Below are positions 13,349 through 22,600 of a stretch of DNA of 64,000 nucleotides, piece by piece (position 1 is the first letter of the stretch; every line of letters starts with the position of its first letter). Source of the stretch: Brachionus manjavacas (Eukaryota > Rotifera > Eurotatoria > Ploima > Brachionidae); NCBI GenBank assembly GCA_019054805.1, contig JAHQIY010000004.1:7262501-7326500 (forward strand). The letters are read 5' to 3'. Position numbers and translations under genes: made by a program. The notes under the pieces are model-generated. The model ran no database searches. It had not been told where the DNA came from and was given only the letters and a program-made list of their open reading frames with translations.

Positions 13349-14131
13349 ACTAAAATAGCACATTATTTTTTGTTTAATTATTTTCAATTTGATTACTTGG
13401 CGGCTATATTTGTAAATTAAAGATTGCTTGGTTTTATTTGTTTTTTGCGTTTTAAATTTGAAGAAATTTTTGTCCTAGAATGAAATTTGTAAAAAAGGGT
13501 TTTGAAACTTTCCAAAACTCTTTGAATAACCATGTTACAACTAAAATTTGAATTAAAAAAAAAGAAAAAGTTAATTTTATCAAGAAATTTTGTAACATGT
13601 TCCAAATAATTTATTTTATTTAAAATTATCAAAGAATTCTCTACAATTTTATTGAATTCTTTAAAATTTAATTGAAACCGAAAGAAGTCTTCTTCTTAAT
13701 TTTGTAATTGCCGTAAATTCTTTTTAGTTTAATGAAAGTTTAAAATAAAATAACTGGAATACTTAGTATGGTACTATAAGTGATACCCCACGTTTTTTGG
13801 AAATTGTTTTTTTTTTAACTTATAAATTTTATAAATAATTAAATCAATAAAATAATTTGGCAGCAATTTTCTAACACATGTTTTTAAATTTTGTTAGAAT
13901 ACTAAATAATACACACTATGAATAAAGCTAAAATTAAATGAAATTAAAATTTAAATAGTTGAGTTAAATGTAGCAATTTAAAGTCAAATTCTTGATTCAA
14001 ATAACCCTAATTCAATGCAACTATAGCTTTAAAAAACAATCTAATAATTGAATATAAATTCACGCATAACATTATTTTCAAATTTAAAAAAAATAAATTT
14101 ATTTTTTTGGATAAAAATTTTATTTTTTGAT
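13349..14131. other. intergenic region between dematin-like genes 1 and 2
   Basis: 783 bp of AT-rich DNA with no exon seen. It presumably carries the 3' UTR of the upstream gene and the promoter of the downstream one. The open frame on the minus strand at 13417-13632 has low-complexity composition and is not a gene. Confidence 0.6.
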
Positions 14132-16380
14132 ATGTTCGATTTTTTAAAACTAAAAAAGTAAGATTTTTGCTAATAAGTCTTTTTAAAAAATTGCTATTAA
14201 TTTTTACTAAGGAACTTTAAATTATTTCAGAAGAAGGATCAAAATAAGAAAAAAAATAAAGGTATAATACAATACTTGAAATAAGTCACTCTTATTTAAA
14301 ATTTTTAGAAAATGAAAAAAAAATTAAAACAAACCCCTTATCCATTGATTCATCGCATGCAAGATGTAGTCATGACAATTCAGCTGATCTAAGTCAAGAC
14401 CAAAAAAATAGCTCTATTTTTCTTGGCTTCATTGAATCACCTGAAATTCCGAAGCATTGTTCAGACTTGACTAATTCATGCCAAAATTACATTGAATCTT
14501 CTTTAGACAAATCGAACAAAAGTACAACTGAAATATTCAATTTAGAAAGAAGTCGGAATGAAAAAATTGATCCTCTAAATTCTCCAAGAGATGGTTTTTT
14601 TTCAATTTGTACAGACAACAATTTAAATAAAACTAAATCAGAAATTGAAAACAGAAAAAGTAATTTTAAATTTGATTTCTTCCTTAATTCCCTCTGAATT
14701 TTTTCCTCTATTTTTAAAATTCATAGATAAATTTTTTTAACTAATTATAATGATTAATCAATCGCATTAACATCGAAGCATAATAAAAAAATTCTAAAAA
14801 TTATTCTGAATTTAATACTTATCATCTTTTTAGACTATCTCTCTCAATCTCTGAATTCAATTTCAAGTCCAGTTTACATGGCCCATAACAATACTATACC
14901 AATAGATGTTGATAATCCTATATATCTTTCGAAATTTCCAAATGCTGATGTCAAAAATCATGACCAAATTATTGGCAACAAATACGAAAATATGATTTTT
15001 GAAAGTGCATTCAATGATTATGTATCGATAATCAGAGGAACAAGGTTTAAAAATTCAAGTGATGAAAATTGGGAATACCTAGATAGATTATTGAAAATTT
15101 ATCAAATTGAATTATGCAATAAAGAAGATGATAAAGATCTAACCAAAAATCCGATTTTCAAAGGTAATTAAACTTGGATAAGTAAATATTTAAAAAATTA
15201 AAAATTGAATTTTTAACAGCTCAAGAAGTGAATTTTTTTGCAAATGATTTGAAAAATGGCAAAAAATTTAATAGACAGCTTAGTCTAAATTGTGATGATC
15301 CTGTCTTTTTATCAAGGTTTGCAAATGGCTATCAAGCTGACCATGAAGAAACTTGGTGCAAATGCCTGAATTTAGACCAAAAATTAAAATATAAAAATTT
15401 AATATTTGAAAGCGAATATAACGATTATGTGTCGTTTATCAGAGCAGAACATAATCGTATTAAGCGATACAAAAGATCGTCTTCTTTACATGAACTCTAC
15501 GGTATTGAGAACTTTCTTGATCCATGGAAGTCTTCTAGGTCCCGAAATGCAAAATCGGTGCCTAAAATTCAGACTAGATACTTATTTCCTTCAAATGCGT
15601 GTAAGGATAAGAATTTAATTTATTTTTTAAATTGAATTATCCATTTGTTCAATAAAGCTGCTTCAAGAATTTGCAGACCAAAGTGCAAATCACTGGGAAA
15701 TTTGAACATTTTGGAGAAAAAAAATTCAATTTTCAAATATTTGGATTTAAAAATAAACAAAAATGGATCATACAATGAAGATGAAAATGAATCCAATTGT
15801 CTTCAAAGGTCTAATATAGAAACATGTAACAGATTATAAGAAGTCATATTAAAATTTTGCAATAAAACCTTTTAAGTTTTAAAACCAGGATATGGTCAGT
15901 CAGGCAAAATATACAAGCCTAAAATGGAACCATTTATTGTAGCAGTAGATTAAATTACTTTATTTTAAAATTACTTTTAAAATTGTGCTTGCAATTACAG
16001 CTTGCACCAATTACTCCAAATTCGAGTATGCATAGACAAGACTTATCCGGTTTAGTCACAAATTCTAGCACAGCCGAATTAGAAAAAAATTACCAAGTAA
16101 ATAGAAAAAAAAAATTATATTTTAATTTTTTTGTTCTCAAGATCTATCCATATGATTTACTATGGTCTAGTCCTAAAAAAAGTTTACCTGAAAATATTGA
16201 CACACAAAATCTGGAGGTTGGAATTGTGGAATAATTTGTTTTATTAATTGCTTATTTTTTATAAAGCGCCATTTGTGTGAAGAAGAGTTTCAGAAAATTT
16301 TTCATATGAGTTACAATCAATTTCGTCAATTACCAGATTGGAAAAAAGTAGAATTAAAAAAATTGGTCAAGCTCTTTTAA
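14132..16380 (+). CDS. dematin/UNC-115-like villin-headpiece protein 2 (divergent, internally duplicated)
   Basis: Second tandem paralogue, about 550 residues. Exons: 14132-14157, 14212-14261, 14309-14659, 14834-15163, 15220-15600, 15658-15825, 15877-15938, 16001-16096, 16142-16216 and 16267-16380; the total is a multiple of three with consistent phases. The first exon (MFDFLKLKK) is again 26 nt and ends in phase 2, which forces the acceptor at 14211 rather than the better-looking TTTCAG at 14230. The LSKF...NDYVS module occurs twice, in exons 4 and 5. Only exon 5 is followed by DPWKSSRSRNAK and TRYLFPSNAC. The LKPGYG exon, the IYPYDLL exon and a villin headpiece (HLCEEEFQKIFHMS to LVKLF) complete it. 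The headpiece core is kept, including the DWKKVELKK helix that corresponds to the F-actin-contacting end. It evolves faster than gene 1, so its actin affinity cannot be judged from sequence. Confidence 0.85.
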
Positions 16381-17059
16381 GGGTGGATGATATGGCTTTA
16401 AAATTATTAGTTATTTTATATTCATTTTCTATGAGTGTTTTGAAACAAAAAAATTATTTTGTAGTGGCGTAAATTTCATTTAACTTTTATCAAACCTTTG
16501 ATGAATTCAATTTTTTTTAATCATTAAGGTTTACTTAGCCATAATGATCATTTTTTAAAGAAGTATTTGTTTTTTTAAACCTTATATAATTTATTTATTT
16601 TTATCATTTTACTAAAAATATGAAATTTTTCCGCAATCGTTTTTTTTTCTAATTTTGCAAATTTTTACTCATCGACAATGTGCTTTTATCAAATTTTAAA
16701 TAAATAATTGATGTCGATCATTTTTTTTCTTTTGGCTAAAATTTTCAACTAGTTAATAAAACTCCTACCCATCTGCAGCTAATATTCTATTTTAAAACAA
16801 ACAAAAATGCTAATTTTTTTTGAAAGTTTCATACTGATTTGTTTTATTTATCAAGATATGAAAAATTTTCAAAAATCCAACATCTATCAAAGCCGTCTCT
16901 TTGTTTGATACTATTCGAAAAATTGCGTGGTTCAAATAGCTGAACGTGCTTCTAGGCAAACTAAATTCAACGCCACATAATCAAAATTGCTTAAAAACTT
17001 TTGGCCTTATCTTAAATTGGTTCATTTTAGATCCAACGATTTAATTGTAAATATTGAAA
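16381..17059. other. intergenic region between dematin-like genes 2 and 3
   Basis: 679 bp, AT-rich, with no exon or RNA gene recognised. It is expected to hold the 3' end of gene 2 and the promoter of gene 3. Confidence 0.6.
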
Positions 17060-19407
17060 ATGTTTGAATTTTTGAAAATTAAAAAGTAATTAAAATAAGT
17101 TTTTTATTAATTTTTTTAAACTAAATTAAAAAAAAAGAAGAAAATCTAAAAGCGACAAAAAACAGTCGAACAAAGAAAACTTGGAAAAAAAAGACATCAC
17201 TTTTGATACTTCGACCAGACATGAAATAAGTGGAGAAGGAACTAAGCTGATTTCTTCAATTGAACTTCCAAAAAAAAATATCACCTCTACTGAAAAACTC
17301 GTTGAAACATCTTTTTCCTTGATTAGAACCAGTGTTAACTCAGTTTCCAGTTCCAATGCAGTTACGCCACGCATTTCACGAAGGGACTTAATGAAATTAG
17401 AAATGTCCAAGCTAAAGCTTGGTCAGTTTGTCAGCGAATACGCTTACGAAACACGTAAGCCACCTCACAATGCTAGATATTCGGCAATCAAGAACATTGT
17501 AGTTCCTAGACTCAGACTTGAAGGTAGATAAAATGATTAAGACTTTAAAAAATTTGAGTTATTTTTTTGATTAGCTAAAGTGATGCGGGCCACATCGACC
17601 CCTGCTAATCGATCGACTTCTTCCAATAGAACAAAAGATGACCCAGTGTATTTATCCAAATTTGCCGGAGGCTATGAACCGGACCCGAACTTGCCCAAGC
17701 GAATAGAAAGCCTTGAGTGGCTGTTCTATGACAGGATATCAAATAATGGAACTGAAAGCTATAGGAAAAAATTGGATTCATACTCGCCCCAAATAAAACC
17801 AAGATCTCGATCCATTGATTTAAGCAATTTTCCCAAGTATAACAATTATATTTTTGATTCAGATTGCTACGACTATGTATCAAAATTTAAGCGCTCCACA
17901 GCCACAGATTCGTTCTATTCTGATGCCAAGTATGATGATGATTTATGCAACCAAAAAGTCAAACATATTCAAGACAAGCTTCATGATGAAATTGAAAAAA
18001 TATCCAAATATGAGCATAGATCGAGCATGGTTGCCGATTTACTTCCTGAATTGAAGATCTACGAAAAAGATTTGAGTAAAAAAATTTACATCGATCCGTG
18101 GAAAGCCTCAAGATCAAGAAATGCAAATGTTGAACCATGCTCCAGGACCCGGTATCAGTCACCTATAAATGCATGTAAATTTTATTTAACAACATGCAAA
18201 AATGATAAATTAGCATCTTTTTCTAATAAGCACCTTCCCGAGTATGCCGCGATAATTGTACATCTTCATCTTGCAGCTCACCATACCTTAAAAGATTATT
18301 CGGAGTTTCTTCATATGCAACCAGCATAAATAATGGAAAAAATCGCCTTGTAAATTCAAGGAGTAGCTTGACAGAATGTGGTTCGGAAAATGTTTTTCAT
18401 GACGAATTTGATTTAGAGACAAAGAAAAAATTTAACCAAAAAAATCACAGTAATTCAAGCATAGCTGGATCACACCAAGCCAATTTTAAATTAGCTAAGG
18501 AACATTATAGCACTTGTAAAGGTAAATTAATAACAGCTACAAATTAAACCCAATTAAGTTGGAAAAAAAGAGTTTATGTTACGCAGAATCGATTTGTCTT
18601 TAAATTATTGTTTAAAATATTTTTTTTCAAAATTAACATTGTTATCGTTCTTTATAGTTTGTTCTTTTAATTATTAACCTTACTTCAAATATTTGTTAAT
18701 AAAAAAATGTAACCCAATTTTTTTAATAATTATTCAACTGATCGATTCGAAAAATTTAATTTTAATCTTTTTATTTAGAAACTAATATTGATTTGAAGCC
18801 CGGATACGGCTTGAGAAAAAGATGCAAACTCAATGAACCAAAGATGACACCGTGTCATATACCAGTAAATTTGCAAAATTTTTTATTGCTAAACAAAAAT
18901 TAAATTTAGTAGCTTGATTATTCAAACTTTAGACCCAAAAATTTGATGAAATCGATTGAAAAAAATTCAACTGTCTCTCTTTATAGGAAAATTGTAAATT
19001 TAATTTCTAAATCATCTTTAAAAATAATTAAATAATATTTGATTTATTAAAAGAGTGATTCAGTTACAAACGTAAGAGCGCTGGCCACATCATGTCCAGA
19101 AAATAATCCAGTAATTTTGTAAATCTAGAATATAGATTCTAAATTTGAGTTTCTTTTAAGATTTACGCTTATGAAGATCTAAAGGTTTATTCAAGAAAAC
19201 GCTATCCACAAGGAATAGATCGAAAAAATTTAGAGGTAAACGAAATAATCAAATACATCATTTAATTTAAAACTAATCAACAACTTTGAAAAGAAATATT
19301 TATCTGCCCAAGAGTTCAAATATATTTTCAAGATGAATAAAACGGAATTTTACAATTTGTCATCATGGAAACAATTAGAACTGAAGAAAAATAATAAATT
19401 ATTTTAA
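17060..19407 (+). CDS. dematin/UNC-115-like villin-headpiece protein 3
   Basis: Third tandem paralogue, about 544 residues. Exons: 17060-17085, 17138-17523 (or from 17141), 17575-18174, 18231-18521, 18779-18864, 19054-19110, 19161-19235 and 19294-19407. The 26-nt first exon encodes MFEFLKIKK. The third exon has the core module DPVYLSKFAGGYEPDPNLP, then a DYVSKFKR stretch, a predicted coiled coil, IDPWKASRSRNA and TRYQSPINA. The acceptor at 18230 was chosen over the TTGCAG at 18276 because only it keeps the frame open and restores the S-P-S-R sequence also found in paralogue 1. Downstream come the LKPGYGLRKR exon, IYAYEDL and a villin headpiece (KYLSAQEFKYIFKMN to NNKLF). The usual IYPY reads IYAY here and the final KKKA..LF is reduced to KKNNKLF, so the headpiece is somewhat eroded. 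Confidence 0.85.
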
Positions 19408-19663
19408 ACAATTTATAAAATAACGTTAATATTGTTCAGTCAATTTAGTTTTTTTCCTAAAATAATTATTAAAAAATATTCATAATCATTATTATTCTGT
19501 TAATCTAATATTTAAAAAATTGTGTTATGTTAAATTAAAATTTTTTATCAAAAAATTTTGTCAAACTTTTATTTTTAAATTTAAAAAAAAATTGTAACAA
19601 AAATTAAAATTTTAGTAATTTTTTTCTAGAATAAACATATTCAATCAAAAATATTTATTTACT

Positions 19664-22600
19664 ATGTTCAAAATAACCAAAAAAATAGTTCCGAACGAAT
19701 TAAACAAACCAATTGAGATACCACAATTTTTCCAAGGTATTAATGCATTTATTCTCCCTAATGGGATGGGTAAAATCCGACTCGATTTATTCAAAAATTC
19801 CATTGTGAAGCATGGAGGTATTCTAATAGATGATACTAGCCCCATCGATCAAAATTTGACGTCTGTATTATTTATAATTTTTGATGAAAGTACAATACAA
19901 AATTGGCGTACAATCGATATTACACTTAGTAAACGAAAGTTTTATCACTCGTTAAAAGCTTTATATGATCAAGAGTCTGGTAATAAAGTAAGTTTTGTTC
20001 GAAGTTCATGGCTCAGTGAATGTTTGAAGCAAAAAAAAATTATTCCAACTTCTTGTTTTGAAATAATTCCAGACAAAGAGAATAAAAAACAAGATAATGA
20101 ACTAAATAAAGAATCTCTAAAAAGAAAAAACTCAGACGAAAATGTGAAAAATGAGAAAAAATATAAAACTTCTGAGACAGGATCTGTTACTGAACTCAGA
20201 GTAATTCTTAAAAATCACAATAAATACGAAAACAGAAATGATAGTAGTTATTCTGAAGACGAGTCTTACTCGGGTCTATCTAATCAAGAATTTTTAGAGT
20301 TACAGCTTAAAAGTAAATCAAAAATTTTGAGCAATAATAAAAGCTGGACGTGTGCTCATTCATCTAAGGAGCAAAGTGAAAATGTGAATAAACATATTAC
20401 TGACAAATTGGAACAAATGCTGACTATTTATGAAAATAAGAATGAAAAATATAGAGCTCTAGGATACCAAAAAGCTATCCTAATTCTTAAACGACACTCG
20501 AAAGAAATTCAGAGCAGAGAAGTAATAATCTAATAACTTTTTTAAAAAATCTTAAATAGAATTATAAAGGAAGCTCTAGCGTTGCCTGGAATCGGAAAGC
20601 GAATTGCAGATAAAATATGGGAAATTTTACAGACTGGCGATTTTCGTAAGTTGGACGAAATGAGTTCAAGAGAGGATACAAACTCATTAAAAATTTTTAC
20701 TGATATTCATGGAGTTGGACCCACCACAGCTCGTTTGTTTCTTTCTCAAGTATTAAGTTTTTTAACTAGTTTTATTTTGATAATTTTCTCATTAGGGTTT
20801 CAAAACATTGGAAGATTTGAAAACCAAAGCAAGCCTAACAAGACAGCAAAAAATTGGATTGAAATATTATGACGAGTTTAATCAGCGCATTCCCAGAGAT
20901 GAAGTGGCTAAGATAGAAAACAAAGTAAAATATTAGAATGTTCTTCTATTTTTAATATAATTTTCATTATTAAATTATGCCATATCTTAAATTTAATTTT
21001 TTCATTCTTTTTTAATTTCTCTAAATATTCTGATATTTTCATCATTATAGGAAACTTTCTTAAATTTATTATGAACAGTGGAAAAAAATAGCACAAAAAT
21101 ATTTTTTAATGAGAGTAATTTTCAATGTTTTTAGTTTTTCTTGTTATGAAATATATCAAGTGTTTACAATTCGAATTTTTGGGTATAGATGAACCTCATT
21201 TACCTTATTTTTGGATATGTATCGGAAAATACAATTTGTTCTATTGATAATAAAATATGCATTCTAAAATACGAAGTGTTTTAAATTTTAATCTCACTTA
21301 TTTGATTATTTAATAAAACGCTCTGTGGTAATTTATAAACTATGAACTTTAGTACCAGACATATTAAATTTTAATATTTTTGGAATTTAAACTTAGATAA
21401 TAAAAATTATCAACAAAATGTTTCCCAAAAATTGTAAAGATACCAGCTTTGAAAAAATCATTAAGATTGCTGGAATCTTTACAAAGGTGATTCAAAACAT
21501 AATTTGAATATTTTTATTTCAAAAAAAAAAAAACAAAACCTAAAAACCAAAAATGAGATGAAAACTTAGATGGATTTTTATGAGCAAATTTAATTTTGAG
21601 GTCGAATTTTAAATTATTTTTAATCAAAATGACACTTTTTTTTATAAAAACTTATGAGCATTATTATCAAATTTTGGTAATTAACTTCAATTTGCTAGAA
21701 ATAAGGTCTACTTAAAACATTTTTCCTATTATATTAATCTTTAATTTATTTGTTATATCTATAGTCTTACTCTTTTAAATTTAAGTTCTTCTAGACTATA
21801 TCTATATTTAGATGAGTAATAAGTTTGTTTAAAAATGAAGGATTTGGAATTTTTAGAGCACATGGGATTTTTAATCCAATTATTTTATCTACATTAAAAT
21901 ATATATAAAATTATTAATTGTTAACTGAGCATTTTTTTAAGCTTTATGTATTTTTCAAAAATATTTTTTAAAAGTTAAAACATTTTTTTAGAAATTTAGA
22001 TCTCTTCAAATTTGAAGACTCATAACTTGGGTTGTGGGATTAGAACAAACATGACCTAGTCATAAATTAAACTTTTTAAATCGAAAACTAATAATAATTC
22101 AAGGTTATAAATGCAGCATTAAGTTTAAACAATGGACTGATAGTTCAAGCTTGTGGTTCGTACAGACGTGGTAAAGCTACATGTGGCGATGTGGATATTT
22201 TAATCACTCATCCAGACAGAAAATCGCACAAAGGAATATACTCAAAGCTCTTAAATTTGCTACATGAACAAAGTAAGAAAAAAATTTATTTTATTTATTT
22301 TTTCCTGTACCGGGCTAAAGGGGTCCTACTAAAACACTGACCCCCATTTTTTTTGCAAAGCAAAAATATTTTTAAAAGTTTTAATATACCATTTAGTTTG
22401 AATTTTTCTCTATTTTTTGAATATAAAGTTATAGATTAGTTTTTCTCAAAATTTTTATTTTATTGGAAATTGAATATTTTTATATTTTTAAAAACCTGAC
22501 CCCCAACTGACCCCCATTTTCCTTGATGAGAATTTAACGAGCTTTCTAAAAATGTGCTAAAGCTCCTTCAGAATAAAATATAAAATAAAAAATAAAGTTA

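Noticed and set aside
14230-14231. TTTCAG acceptor for exon 2 of dematin-like gene 2
   Set aside because: It would start the exon in phase 0 while exon 1 ends in phase 2; the acceptor at 14211 keeps the frame.
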